The position numbers were made by a program, and so were the translations under genes. DNA of 64,000 nt, from NCBI GenBank assembly GCA_013399875.1, contig VXAZ01004636.1:1821945-1885944 (forward strand), read 5' to 3'. This DNA comes from Gymnorhina tibicen. Its lineage: Eukaryota; Chordata; Aves; Passeriformes; Artamidae. This document shows, piece after piece, positions 42,101 to 57,100 of the stretch. Position 1 is the first letter of the stretch. Each line of letters opens with the position of its first letter. The notes under the pieces are model-generated. The model worked only from the letters and a program-made list of their open reading frames with translations, was not told the DNA's origin and searched no databases.

Positions 42101-45100
42101 CAGAAGCCTCTACAATCACATGAACAGAGCTGCACGGACGAATAAACCTGAAGCTTACAGTACAAAAAAAAAAGTTTACTTGTCCTTATAAGCCAGCTTG
42201 TAATAATGAGTTTTCTAAATGAATGTGGCACAGCTGCAATGCACACTTCATAAAACAAAAAATATGTAGGGAAGCTATAGAGACAAAAAATAAACATGCC
42301 ATCAGTTACTTGCTTGAAGCTCTTCTTTTTTCTGGGGCTCAACTGGCCAAAAAGGAGTAAATACACTACACCACACAAGAATCAGAAGACAAAAGCAGAC
42401 ATTTGAAACAGAAGGTAATATACGCATAAAATCTCTGCCTCATATTATTCTGACTTAAACAATCAGTCTCATCTCAATCAATACAATACACCAGCAGCAG
42501 GATATGTGGAAAAAATATTTACTCTTGTTTTGAATTATTATAGTCTAGATAACAGTCTTTCTAAATTCTCCACCTTCAAAGAAAAAAGAAATAATCCCCT
42601 TTAGCGCTGCTGTACACATTCATGTGTGTATTCCTGGATGTTCAAGTCCCTTCCTTAAGCATGATCTGTCAGTTTTCAAAGGCAGTATTCATTAGTGCAG
42701 GTACACTAAAATATTTCAATTCCATTTGGATTTCATTTACGTTGCTGCTTTTTTTGGAGTAGCCCAGTTGTGTTAGTAAGGCAGAACAGTACACACAAGC
42801 ATGCTGAAATTCCCTGAGTTAAGATGTATGTGATGAAAAGCCAAGAGTGGAGGACTCTCACTGATCTGTAGCTGTGTTTGTGACTGCACTGCTGACTGTG
42901 CTTTCCTTACTGCTATGTACCCAACGTGGTGTACAGCATCCCACAGGCACTGTACACAACAGGTACAACATCTGCAGGCATACTCTCTGGATCTGCAAAA
43001 CCGAAAAAATTCATCTAAGCAACAGAAAAAACAAAAGGCTTAGATACAAGGGGAAAACAACAATGTGCTGCTCATCGTCCCTTACTGCAAAATTACTCAA
43101 AAAGAATTTTTCTTTAGGGATGGAAGGAAAAGTTTACTAATTCAGAAATAACTGAATAATAGCAAGGAACAAGATACTCAAAGGATCCTCAGGCTGAAGT
43201 AGGAATAGCCCAGTTCTCTTTCTGATTAGACAGAATAAATTAAGAAGGCAATTAGAATAAAGATTGGACTGAGTAGCTAAGATGTTAATTAAGTAAAAAG
43301 AGAATGCTTTTCCTTCCATAGTCATCTGCAAGATCATAGGAACTCATAGTATTATCCCCTTTATTAGTCACAGCACACCCCAAGAATAAAGATAAAACTG
43401 AAGGGGATTCACCAAACATCCATAGCTGGCACTGCACTGTGCTGGCCACGTGACAAGGGGTGGACAACCCAAAAAAGCTGCAAGTTACACCCTCACCAAA
43501 CACTGGGACATGCTTCAGTTCTAGGAGGTAACTAGGATTCACAAAACAGACATGTCACAAGAGACAAAAGACCATAAAAAGCACTGAGCTGAACAGCTCA
43601 TCCATTAATCACACAAATGTTTATAGATCTTTTCCTGACCTTGACAGATGTATGAGGAGTGTTTCCCTGCACTGACTCTGGCACTGCAAAACTGGCATAT
43701 ATATCATCCAGTACAAGGAGACAAGCTTGCATTACTGTGTGCTGACTAACTCCCGAGGAAGTCTCCCAGTACCAAAACAGAGGCATCTGTACATGCTGTC
43801 ACAGTGTTCAGTTTGCAAATGAGCTATTTGAGCTTCTTTTTAGATTCTAGACAGATTCACTGTACTTATCCATTTCTCCTCAGTGTTACAGACCTGGTAC
43901 AGAATCTTCTTGCTGTAATAAAAGTTGATGAAGTCTACTCTTGCACTGTTCCTCACTTCCTGAGGCTTTGACCAAAGCAACATCGGCCTAAGCAACAACC
44001 CAGGAACCATAATCCATGAGACACTGTACCTGAGATCTAATCCAAGATTCTTTCCTAGGTTACTTTTAGGACACAGAGGATACCAAGTACAGAGTTCTGT
44101 GTCAGATTAATGGCAAAGCTAAAAATGCTGACCTCAAACAATGTCCTGCAGATCAGGGGGCTGACAGAGGCCTTTTGATAGATCTTCTAACCCTGAGAAT
44201 GCCATGATACATCTGCTGTCACAGTAACAGCAGCTCTAGTGCATTTCTTTATTTGTTCAGCTGTTTCAATTGATTATGCATGGACAAGGCATTTCTTTCC
44301 ACATTACTTAAAACATTGAAATCTAATGGGTGCTGCCACTGATAGCATGCTTTACAATTCCAAAAGACTTTAAAAGGCATGAAACCTCTGAGTACTCTGC
44401 TTAATGATGAACCCTTTTAAACTAGAACTCTTACCTTACCCAACAGTATCACAGCTTCTGTTACTGAGGCATATTATAATTCAACCTAATTCCTGTTTGC
44501 ATACTCCCATGTTCTTTACAGATACAGCAGGCCTGAGTCGTGATTCTCAGAGATTCTGCACCATCCAGAGGGAAGTGGGATTTTTTGGTCCCTCCACCAC
44601 CTTCTATTAAGGAGCTCACTGAGATTCCCCAGAATGAAGCAGCAACAAAGAGCAATAAAAAATGCGGTTGCTTGGTTCTGTAGGTGTGCTGGTGTTCAAA
44701 GGATGCAAAGTAAAGCAGTGTTTTCTGAATACAAGTTCTCCAGGTTCAAGCACATTTTATGGTAAAAGTTCGTTGTTAGCACAAGAATAGAACATTCCAC
44801 ATAAACTTTTCTCACAATTTTTTATGCCTGAAGTCACGTGAGTGAAAACAGAATGAATGTTTCTGATTCACTTAACAGAAAACTCACTTGTTTCAAAAGA
44901 GCATTACAATTCTAGAAACTAGAATGAATTAGAATGAAGAGTTATAACCAAGGGAAATACTATAACCAAGCCACAAAGCAACAGAACTTCACACAGTAGG
45001 TAACAATTATTTTAAATGCTATTTTTAAATGCTAAGTTTTAACACCTGTTATGTAACTCTAAACTGTATGCAACTGCAAACATAGTTTAACTTAAGAAAC

Positions 45101-48100
45101 ATTAACATTTACCAGGTTAGTATTCACTGGGTAAACAACAGAACTTACCCCTCTTTCTGTGTGATGCTGCCAAATCCAAATCAACATTTCGTCTTCCACT
45201 CTAGATTAAAAGATTAATAAAAGCCTCATTTCCTCAGGTGATCATATGTGGTGCATAATACCAGAGTATTTAAATTTCATCCCTCACCCATAAAAGTGAG
45301 ACAAGTTAACAGAGCTATAACTGTTTCAAACTTCTTTTACCATTAGTGCTTTCTCTTAACAATGATGAATTAATGTACCAAGACATGGTGCTAAACAAAT
45401 GTTTCAGATGTACTTCCCATCTAAATATTCTACTGACAATCCCTAAAATACATCATATGTTGGTTTACTTACCAATGAATAACCTTCCTCATCTGATTCT
45501 GGCTGAGACAAATCAGATTCACTTCTTGACTTCATCAGTCTGTAGCTTGAGTTTGCATGGATTGAGCGGCTTTCTGCTGTAAGACTTTCACTCCTGTTTC
45601 AGGTGCACACACACAGAGAAGAAAATACTGATATTACACGAAGGTAAGAGTTGATAACCAAATTTAGCAAGCCCTACAGCTTTATTCGGGAGCAGACTAT
45701 CACAGATCATCACAAGACCACATTAAAGAGGAAAAGAGTGGTCTGATGGCTTCAATTATGCTTATACAGGGTATTAGTAAACTTTGTTACTTCTTAACAG
45801 CCTTACTGGTCAACTGAACAAATGGCAACCTCAAATGAGTGATTGCTCTACAGCCTTGGTAAGTATTACACAGAGTAAACAGAAGAGAGCTCCTGAGCTG
45901 AGAGGACAAGAAACAGAGACAGAGTAAGTGGGTGAAAAAGCACTGAACTTATTAAAAACCCACCCATAAAATGCATCCTAAAGTTGGTATGCTGGAGATG
46001 AAAGCCACTTTGACAATGACAGAGGCAGCCACCCATGCTTTAGGGACTAGATTTCCAAAAAGAGGCAAAAAGAATAAAAAGGTACTGAATGTATGTAATC
46101 TTCCTCTCTAATATCTTAATATGTTCCCCATCCATATCTTTACATAAAATACCAAAACAGGTACAACCTTATGTAGACTCAGACTAGTAGCATTACAATT
46201 CCTGTGTTATATGCTACTTTAAACTCAAAGATCTCTAGAATAAAAGGAGGTCAAGTTTAGAATAAATCTGTTTTACCAAGAATATCCCATGTTATGAAAA
46301 TTAAAATGCATTACTGTAGCACTTACACTGTTTAAATTAAACACTATCTCCCATTCAATGAGCTGTTTGGCTTCATCTTTCTTTTCTTCTACACCTAACA
46401 ACAAGTCTTACCCATGGCTATGTTAGGAATATTTATAAAAATCGAACAGGAACAACACTTTTGTCATAATAGGCTTTGAAACTTTTGTTTTAAATGTATA
46501 CCACTTTTTTTTAACAGTACTATATAGGACATTGGTACAGTTCAAAAAATCACAAATATGGAAAAAAAATCCAAACACAAACAAATTACAGGAAAAATAA
46601 ATAATTTTTCCAAGTACCTCATGCTGTCTGTACACCTGATGATCTGAACTATTTACCACTAAGCCCAACTTTGAAACTTAAATAGGGTCCACACAGAATG
46701 AAACTCTTCAGGTTTAGCTAGCATGGCCAAGGAAAATCAAGAAAAATCACTATTCTCAACAGAAGCATAACACTGCTCTCAGAAGAAATTTTCTTCTAAA
46801 AAACCTGCAATAATCCTCAGAGGAAAACTGGGGTTATTTAATCAATTCTAAAGGGAGCAGAGAAGAGTTAACCATTCTGTAGAGTCAGCAAAGCCCACCT
46901 TGTCATGAGCCCAATCCCCTCCGGAGCAGCAGAGGGAGGCTGCTGGAGCTGCCCATCCTCCCTTCGCTTCTGGAGCTCCTCAATGACAGGGCTCACTCCC
47001 AAGATCAACAAGGCACATCTGTGGATCACAGAGTTGCAGGCAGCAGTGTACACATCCTGCCCTTCTGTCAGATCAGTGCTGATCCTTCGTTCCTGCTGGG
47101 ACTGAGGAGGTGGATCATCAAGTCTAGTCCCCGTCCCCGTGCTCATCCTATCTCGATCCCGACTGCGAGCTACTTCACGGGCTGATAGGAAACATTGAAA
47201 TATTTCTGTAACATGCAACACAAAAAGAAAGTCTTAACTTCTAGACAAAGCTACAGAGAATAAAATACTCATCTATGTCTTGGGCCAAAAGCTGCCCCAC
47301 TTTAAAGAACAACTAATATTTTTCTAACATTAAAAGAATACAATAATAATACAGTGCCATAAAAGAAGTCATGCAAACAAGTTAAATGAAGCATTTACAC
47401 AATGCCAATTTTAAAATGAAGGACAATGCACTTTGACAGAACACCAAACACTCTTTCAGTGTCTTACTGCAACCCAACTCCTGTTTGGATAGCATCAAAG
47501 AGAAAGAGATTACTTCATGTTTGCCTTTTAGCAGATGCATATAAATTAATGCTCTCTAAATCTGTATTCCAGACACCAGAATATCTCCAATTTGATACTG
47601 GAACAATTTCAGGCTTTTATTAGCTTTGGGCAGTACAGTGAAGATCCTACCAAAATTTTTAGCCTTCACTTTACTTAATTCTGCTGTACTCTAAAGGGCC
47701 AGATTCTTCTAAAGAGTATGTGAGAGACCTTCTCATCTATGTCCAAAGAACTGAAGTTCTCTTGATTTAATCGTTTTAAAGATTCAGTTCCCCTTTGGAA
47801 AGGCAAAGGTAAAACTAAATACTTCCTTCACTGATAGGAACAGAACTCCACAGTTCAGGTTCAGCATTCCTTAGGAACACAAGCGAAAGAGTCATCATCT
47901 TTCTACTTACTCGTGCATGTAACACTATTGTCTGTCTGTCTGGATCTTTCTGGATACATTTCCTTTATGTACTCAGCAGCCCTGACCAGGTGGAATTTGA
48001 GAATTCAGAGCATTTGCCCAGAATAATTGCAAATCAAGCAGCAAAACATACTGCATGTACTGAGCAGGTGACGTGTAAATCTTCTAGAACCACACATCAT

Positions 48101-51100
48101 CTCATGGATGTGCTTCAGCTCCACTGCACACTTTCAGGAAAGCCCACTGCACTGTCCATGTAATGACAAATCCTATAAAACTAAAGGTGTAACATACATT
48201 TTGGTCAATAAAGGCCCAATTAGAAATGTGGGAGTCCTAATGGGAAACTGTCAGCAAACAGGTGATGACAGCAAAGGCTGGAAACAGATAAACATTCTAA
48301 CAGTATTCAGAGGAACGATACTCGGGAAAAAAAAAATTATGAAGCTATGGAAAGTATTTCAAGTCAGCCAATTTCATTTTTTAAGCTATGTGCATTCTAC
48401 AGAAATTTTCCAAAGCTAACACAAATGCTGTCTTGGAGAACATTCAGTTCACAACAGGGAAAACCAACCTCGTGTGACTGTCTGATGCTTTACTGAAACT
48501 GCAAAAATTAAGTATTAACTACCCCATCAAGCTGGACTACAAGCCCCAATCACTGTAACAAGTTTGTGAAATTCATCTTTTTCAAGCTATCTTCTGAAGA
48601 ATAAACAAGATATTTAGAAAGCCCAAGAGAAAATATGGCAAATAGTGTTAAAAATACCAAACTCTGACTAAAATCTCCACATTTTTAAGAGCAGAGATAT
48701 TCTAAGACAGCAGTGAATTCCAAAGTAATCAGTCCACTGTTATCAACAGTTTTGTTTTCAAACTTCAGAATAACATTACCCTTCAAAGCTTACTACATAA
48801 AATAACAACACATACAAACACAGCCAAAATTCTATATATAAATACTGTGGTGAAAACTCAGAGATCTAATGACAAGAACTTTAGAGAAAACAAGATGAAA
48901 CCAAATAGTCTTGTAGACAGTGCATATAGAAGTGTTGGTATATGTCAGATGCCCTGAATTGCAGGGAACTTACTTAGTATTCACATTTCTTTGTATCTAA
49001 AAACTTCCTGAACCAATAAAAAGCACTACACACCACTGTATAAACCTCTCAAAATGTTTATGCAGGCAAATCTTCCATAATGTTTTAAATAATTTCTCCA
49101 TTTTACCTCAGAGAGAAAAAGACACTGTCCTTCCAAAGGACATGGCATTACTGACACATATAACCAGTACTTACTACCAGCTGTCATAACTTCATGTTCT
49201 CTTTCCTCCTCTTCATCTTCTTGTTCTGGGTGTCCTTCCTCCCTGTCACGTTCTGCCTGCTCCTCCATTTCTGCTTCTTCATCAATTGTACGAGTAAAAG
49301 AATGTTCTTGAGCGTCAACATCAGCAGATTCTTGGTTATCTAGCATCTTGATTTAAAACAATACACACATGAAGTGAAATTAATTCTCACCAAACGAGAA
49401 AGATAAATGTACAAGGACACAGGTATTGAATAAGAGCTTTTTTCTATCAAAAAATACTTTTGATATTGTGTGAAATAAACAACAAAGACAGTTGTTTACA
49501 TTCAAGGTTTTGAATACTTACGTTGGAAAATTTAATTTTCCTCTTGTAACCGTGACTCAGATTATTTGCAGAAAAATGTCTCCTTGTAATGCTTACTTAG
49601 ACACTACAGTCAAACTTTGACACTTCAGCACCAAAGCCTTTAGAAACCATAAGCCTGGGTATACTGTGCAAAAGCAAACCAGGTCCTTTTTCCCAATGGT
49701 ATTAAATCTGCAGCAACAAATCTACTGCATGTACCAGATTTGCTGTATTGCATCTGTAAGTCTGAGGATTTCTGGAAGTAACAGAACTTACTGCACACAC
49801 ACCCAACGCTTTCAGAGGTGACTCTCTTGCACCTATGATAGACCCCTACCCTGAGAAAGGAAGTGGGCAAGTCCCACACACATCTCCATGATATTAATCA
49901 AAAGTAGGAGACATACCTACGCTGTTTTAAAGAGCACCACTAGTGCTTAACAATACAGCTCAAAAGCCTCTTAATCCTAATGTTACATGAGAATTTTGTT
50001 GATCAAAAATATCTTGCTTGTAGATTGCAAACCACAATTAAAAATCCTATCAGAGAAACCTGCTTTAAGGACTACTTTGTATTGCCAAATAGGCCCCAAC
50101 CCTGTAATTCACTGAACACTTCCATCATCAATGCTGACCTAGCTTAATAAAGTGATTCAGAAGCTGCCAGTTTCAGGCCCAGTGCTCTCATATCAAACAT
50201 TCACGTAGGGCTGACAAGGATAGTAATGCTAGGACTAAGAAGATAATGCGGCCATGGAGCAAGGAAGAAGGGGTAGGCAAGGAAGGGAAAGAGAAAGGTT
50301 CAGAGATCAGAGGCCCAGATAACGCAGCCAGATTCAGGAATGGCAGCCAGACAAAGCTGAGCCATCTCCAGCTAAGCTGTAGGGCTTCTATGGCCCAGCA
50401 TTCTAGAGATGGGAACAGGCAAAACCAGGCTCGAGGCTGTGCTTGAGTCAAATGATGCCAACCAATCATTCGCTTTAATTGATTTAATATCACATGCTCC
50501 AGACTAATGGACTCCTAATTATACCCTGCCCATTTTCCTTTGAAAACTCATGAAGGTTTTTCGACAGGATAGAAAAAAGTAATGGCAATATATATGAAAC
50601 TAACACAATGTAATGTTTTTGTAATAGCCAGTAAAGCCAGAAGAACTGAAAAGAGATGTACAGCCTTACCCATCTGTCTCTGGAGGATGATCTGGTCTGA
50701 ATAAGCTCCATGTTCTTGCAGGCAAGCAAGCGACTCCGAACTTTATACACACAGCGGTAAACTTCTGCCAAGGCCTTGCCAGGCTGGTACCTACAGAAAA
50801 TCACACCCAAGCCAGAAAAAAATCACACAAACTTCCTTTCAAAAAGTCTAGCTGAACTTCTAAAAGCAGCTTTAAGTTACTTGCCTGCTCTCACCACAAG
50901 CTTGACTAAGTAAACTTGTATGTTTCAGAAGAGCTGCAAGGACAAATCTGGACACAGTGTCTAGGAGTGATTCATTACTTAAAGTTGCAGTATCCCAATC
51001 TGAAAATAGAAAAGATTCATCAAAACTGGCTACTGTTCCCAAAAACCAAAAGTATTTGTTTTTTCAATATTGTATTCAATATCTCGATCCATTTAAATCC

Positions 51101-54100
51101 TTTTTTTTTTAAGGAACTGACTTTTTAATTTCAAAATAACTTTTCCCCACTTTAAAAAGAATCATTATGAAAAGAATATTGCTCTACTATAAAATAACTG
51201 GACTGCCAAACAAACCTTCACAGAGCACCATCATTTTCCATGGGAAATAAAAAACTAATGTCCCCTTTCTTTACAAATATGCTTATAATATTTTTTTCTG
51301 TTAAACATTATCTATAAATCCTTGTAAACTGCTGTAGAAATGACAAAACTTACCTGGCCATATGTAAGTCTAGTCTAACACACCTGCTCCTCAGCAAGTT
51401 TCGTGACTTTGCATGTGATGCTACGCTAACGTCACCGTACAACTTTCAGTCAGCTGAACAGAGCAGACCCATATCAACTTCTAAGGAACCCAGTTCCATA
51501 GCCTAAATTATACATATTAGCCCATTCAACTCTGATTTTGCAAACAGATAACCAGGAGTTTTTTTACTGGAATTCCCACTTCTGTGGAATTCTGTAACAG
51601 AATTCCCTGTGTTGCTCTCAACAGGCACACAATACCATTGGCTCTTTTCTTCATCTGGCTCAGCTTGGCCACAGCTACAGAAAATTACCTCTGGATACAG
51701 CAGTGACAGTACAACTACAATGCTCAGTGGATCTCATTAAAAGGAATCTGGAAAGCTTGAGTAGGAAATCCAGATTTTAGGCAATAAGCATGAAAAACTA
51801 TTACTACTGTAAGACCAGCCTCCTAGAGACTTGAAAAACAAAAGATGACTTACCCCTTCATTCCATTCCTAACATATTTTGCAAGTTACTTTGCCTTCCC
51901 CCATCTCCTCCCCTTTAATTTTTCTTTTTAATTGCAAGTTTCACCCTGCTCTACTCAGAAAATAGAAAAAACAACAACCGAGTAAGCAAACAAGAGTTTC
52001 TTCTTACTAGTTCAGAGGGAAAAACAACACTGAGCTACATGTTCGCCAAGCACTGAAATCAGTGTCAAAAGTAAGTAACAGAAAAAGCAAAAGAAAGATC
52101 ATGGAACATAATAATAAATTAAGTTTATCATGTTGTAGAATTAAAAATCATTGCCAAAGAAAATACAGGATTGTGCTACGAATGTAGTTGGAGCATTTAA
52201 CTTGCTTTCAACATACACAGGTATTTTCAGCACCTTACCTTTACTGACAGCATAGTCCTGCATACTGATCCAGAGGCTCCTTGCTGGCTCTTTTGTACAA
52301 CCCAAGGCCAAATCAACATAGACTGTGATCTCTGGTCTCAGCTTATAATCAAAGGGCTTCTGTTCCTCATTTCCAGACAGGGCCACTTCTAACAAGGAGC
52401 TCATGCATTTGTCTAACAGAAGGGAAATACCAAAGAAATTAAACTCTGCAAATTTTGAGGATTACACACATCTATCTAAAAGCATTTAAACCAGCGTTCA
52501 CTTTCCTCTCAGTTAAAAAAAAATCAAGACATATCATTGTTCTTCCACAAATTTACCTTACATAGGGAAGTGACTTAAAATACAATCTACATAAAACCGA
52601 TGGAGATTTAGATGCATTATCCAGCTCTTCTTCAATAGCATAAATCTGTATCATTAATTCTACCTGAACTGCACAGCTATACACTTGCAACTGCTGCCTG
52701 GACCCATTTCAAACACTCTGTCTTGTAAGTAAGTGTTGGAGTAACCTACTCAGAACCAGAGGGAGGAGGAGATGTGAACTAAGAGGAACAGGGCACAAAG
52801 AAGCACAAGCAAGTGCTCCATTCAGATAGGACGGGATGACTGGAACACCACTACTGAGTCGTTAATACTTCTGGTAGATCATAAACACTGAAGTTTGCTA
52901 TTAATAGCGTTGTTTCTAATTAATAAAAAAATCACTTTTCAAGTAGAATAAAATAGAAGAGATTCTCCAATAATTAATATAAAAAATTGAGTCCCTGGAG
53001 TGTCTGTTAAATGCTGAGCATCTAAGACTAAAACATTTCCAGTTAACTCTGTGAAGTCTGTAGTCTTTCACTGAGAAATTGTGATTTTTTTCTCCTGTGT
53101 GCATTTCCAAGACCCTTTATAAACTACATCATATACTTAAATACCATTTTGGAACATTTTGTATTACTACACAAATAGACAAGAATGCTGAAAGACAAAC
53201 CTTAAGTACAGAGACTTACTCAAACATCATCAGAAACTGCACACCTGAACACAAATATTTACACCGACCATTAGCCACTTGCACTGAACAGCTCACCCAA
53301 ATGAGGAATATCCATCTCCACTCCATCGCTGAACAGCGGGGTTTTGAGCCAGTAGGCCGTGTCCTGCTCCTCAGGGGACACAGGAGGGCCCTGCAGCATC
53401 CCCCCCAGGCAGCGCCCGATGAGCAGGGCCACCGTCCTCTCCAGGTCCACCAGCCACACCCACGACTGGGCAGGCTGCGGCAGGGGCACGCCCGCAGGGT
53501 CGATTAGCTCAGGGCCACCTGTAAGTATTCACTGCCAGGTTAGTCACTGGTGCCCACGTGTTACAAACAATTCCAACATTAATGGCAGATCTTGCTAATA
53601 TTTCCCAGTTAATAGCAGATTTGCCCCTCAATCAGCAATCTTTCAACTGAAGAAACAGCAGCTAGGACAAACAGATCGCTGAACATTGGAACTACAGCAG
53701 CAGCAGAGGCCACCACCATTCAAGGCACAGCTGTTCATGAAGTAAAGGCTCTTTTAAACTCTGCCCAAGAACCTGCTTTGTCTAATACATACTTCTTTGT
53801 GTTCTGATAAACATGTACAGATAAATGATACAACTGGAAACTGCACTCAATTACAGCAGAAAAAATACTTCACAGCAAGGGATGTTAATACTTCAAGGAA
53901 ATTGAAAAGGAGATGTAGCAAGACTAAAAAATCAGTCATCTTAAAACGGAAAGCTAAATTCCATTACAAAAGATGCCACTGTTTATTTTTCAGATTAAGA
54001 GCATGTTTGTTATCACACTTACCATGAAGAGGCCATTGTAATTCCTGATCTTCCAAAAGAGCTGCAGCAGGCAAGAGTCTGTTGAGACGATCTAAAGGTG

Positions 54101-57100
54101 GCAGCAGATCCAGCAGGTAACTCAGCAAAGGCCGGGCTACTGACACTGGCAGCAGCAACAGTGAGTTGACAATCTGAGAGAGCATACTGCCAGCAGCTGA
54201 TACATAAATCACATCTGCAGAGAAAAAAACAAACCTGGGTTAGTTACAGTTATGGAATTATGTAAGCACAATTTAACAAGTCAAAGAACTGCACCTCAGC
54301 TATCTCAGAATGTCTTAAAGGTTGAATTTATGGGTTTCTTTAATAATTATTAATCTCTTATTTTAGTTACACACTTTTCAGTAATCATAATAATTTGAAA
54401 AAGAGAAATGTAGAACTAATGAAACTGAAACAATAATGCACATTCTGTATTCTGTTCATATTCACATTCTGGAGTGAAGGTGAACAGAATGGAGAATTCA
54501 TGTTCTCCAACCTGTACTTTTCCTGCACACAAAAAGTCCTAGCAAAAACATGAACCAGATGCCATTCCTGGGTAGACACCTCATCTCCTCCTTTGGGGGA
54601 GATTTGGGATGCCTACTTTATGCAGATATAGGAAAAGTACGGGATTTTTAAATTCAAACCTAAGCAAAGAAAAAGTGCCCTAAGCTTACAGAGCCATCAT
54701 CACTGATTCGTCCATGGACATTTACCTCTCAGCTTTTCCCCAACACTACCATTCCAAGAGCTTTCCTTAAGCAGCGTTGCAGAACGGGAATAGATATCTG
54801 TAGCATGAGGCAATAAAAGCTGAAGGTGTTTGTGAAGCAGTGCCACACTGCTGGAATTCTAGAAGGAAACAAACATAAGAATAATTCTGTAAATATATAT
54901 AAGGGGTTCACTATTTAAATCTCTTTAGCTTTCAAATACTCAGAAGATTTTCAAAAGGAACCTTACAACATTCTGATGCTTATGAATATTGAATTATTTT
55001 TTCCTCTTCTAAATGGTAAAAATAAGGACACACACCTCAGTAACACTGTTGATGTGGCAATAAGCCAGCAATTGTTTCTGCAGGGAACATAAAAGCTCAT
55101 GCAGATGAGCAGGTTGGCTGTTTTCTGATGATGATGTACCTAGTAAAAATTTATCACTGTTTTTTTCCAGTTCTCCGAAGGCTTGATCCTATTAAGACAA
55201 AAGGGGGAAAAAGATAACAATTAACTCTGCTTCAAGTGCTATAATACTTCGCTATCACTTAAAAAGAAGCATTTTTATCTTTACTAGGTGCACCTGTAAT
55301 TAATGGAGAAACTGGATAATGTCAAGTGGATCACGGGATAACCAACCTTGAAATTACAATTGTTTATAATGTAACTGTGGTTGCTGTCAGGTGAACATTT
55401 CTGAAAATGTTTCTTTCACATGCAGCAATGCTTTTATTCCTCACCAAGGATAATTAGATCAAAAAACTCACCTCCTAACCTAGTCCCCAAAGCACAGTGT
55501 GTTAAAATAAGTAATAATTCCTTAGGATCTGTTATGGGTTGATGCCTAAGACATCTCATATTAGAATCCCTCCTTGCATTATCTAGGATGGCAATACAAG
55601 GAGAACACAGATGGCTGCTTGACTTCCTCTAGAATCCACTGGAAAAACCAAGTTAGTTTCAAGCAGCCAGTTCAAAGCAGACAATTCTACCTCGCTGACT
55701 GACGGAGGTCTAGAGAGAAGAAGAAAACACTGCCACCCTGCCCTGAGGAGCTCCACACTATGCCAGAGGTCCAAACCTCTGATTTCTTCTCGCTGTTGTG
55801 AGATTTAACTGGCTGATTGAATAATAAGCTGAGTCAGTGATTTGCTCTCACGCTCCCCTACACTTTCTAAGAACACCAATCTGGCTGACACATTGTGTTT
55901 AATAAGGCAGCTGACCTGTACTTGCTGCTCTATTACAAGGTAGTTACCACCCTAGTGAAGTTAATTAAACAGATTCATGCTCCTGGTGTCTGCTTATCGT
56001 TCCCTGGTGGCTGAGATTATACTGGCAAACACTGCATACAATCAATTTACTTCTTGTGTTACATTCTATCTTCCAAAAAAATCTGAAGCCAAATCAAGAT
56101 CAATAAAATAGTCTGCTATAAAACCAGCTGCATTTACGTAAGTCACCTTAAACAATAAATACCCCTATAGCAATATTAGAACCATACTGTTAGAGATGAT
56201 TTAAATGACTTTAGTCCACTTAAAGACAAATACATGTGGCACTGCTACTTTATATAAACAAAATGAGCATCACTTTCTTAAGACGGGGAAAAAAGGAACC
56301 CTTCAAAGTATCAAAAATTCATTATAATTTAAAAAATAAATTAATATGAAGCCTATACATACTGTATAAAATCCCAGGTTTCTTAGAAGAGTCTTCATTA
56401 AGATTTCAGCTAGATGAGTATCTGGATGACTGCTCTGGACAGCGTATGCTTGATCAGAGAGGTTTCCATAGCTGATACACAATGAGGAAGTTTCTGTGGT
56501 ATCAGATGGGGAGCTATAGCCAAGCAGAGAAGCTACATGGGTGTGATCCTGCAAGCTTGTCAGAATGATGTCCAACTGCATTCTCTGAAGAAAAACGTTT
56601 AGACACAAAAACCACTCTTCGTTAATAAAGATAAAATAATGAGCTAAGAAAAAAAATTAGACATTGTTACCCAATACAAATATTCTAATGGGAGACAGAA
56701 ATAAGATGGAGAGCTTTACCAAAATACTCCAGGTTTTCCTGAAGATTTGTATTATTAGAGAATGGATAAATACACTGAATTAGATTGACCATACCTAACA
56801 AAAATCTGAGCTTAAGAGAGACGGAAGCTAGATTGTCCACATGGTGGGCAATGAGGTTAAGACACTGAACCAAACACCTTCTCCAGTCTGTCCTGGACAG
56901 TGGGGGGGGGGGGAAAATCCATGTAGGNCCGTTGCTGGGGGGGGGGGGGGGGGGGGGGGGGGCGTGACACACAATTTTTCTACATTGTACATAGGAAAAG
57001 GGGTACAAAAAAGAATCTTGCAGTCATCTTTGCAAAGCAGGGTGAAATCCATGTAGGGAAAGCATTATAAAAGTACTCATCCCAGAAAACAGTTATGTTA

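Noticed and set aside
39268..45148. A nested gene in the 5.9 kb intron
   Set aside because: All frames there are under 105 codons, lack family resemblance and are not linked by convincing splice sites.
49341..49348. Alternative acceptor inside the start of e17 (TGCTAG)
   Set aside because: It would change the phase relative to e16 and shorten the segment compared with the family. The AATCAAG site keeps both.
56685..56910. Minus-strand frame ([18 protein letters not shown] onward) with a C-rich acceptor-like site and a donor-like AG|GTATGG, in the e8-e9 intron
   Set aside because: e8 ends and e9 starts in phase 0 and they join directly as in other HERC1 proteins. Read in that phase the segment hits a stop after 11 codons, and the long frame runs through the faulty poly-G region. 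It is not treated as a coding exon.
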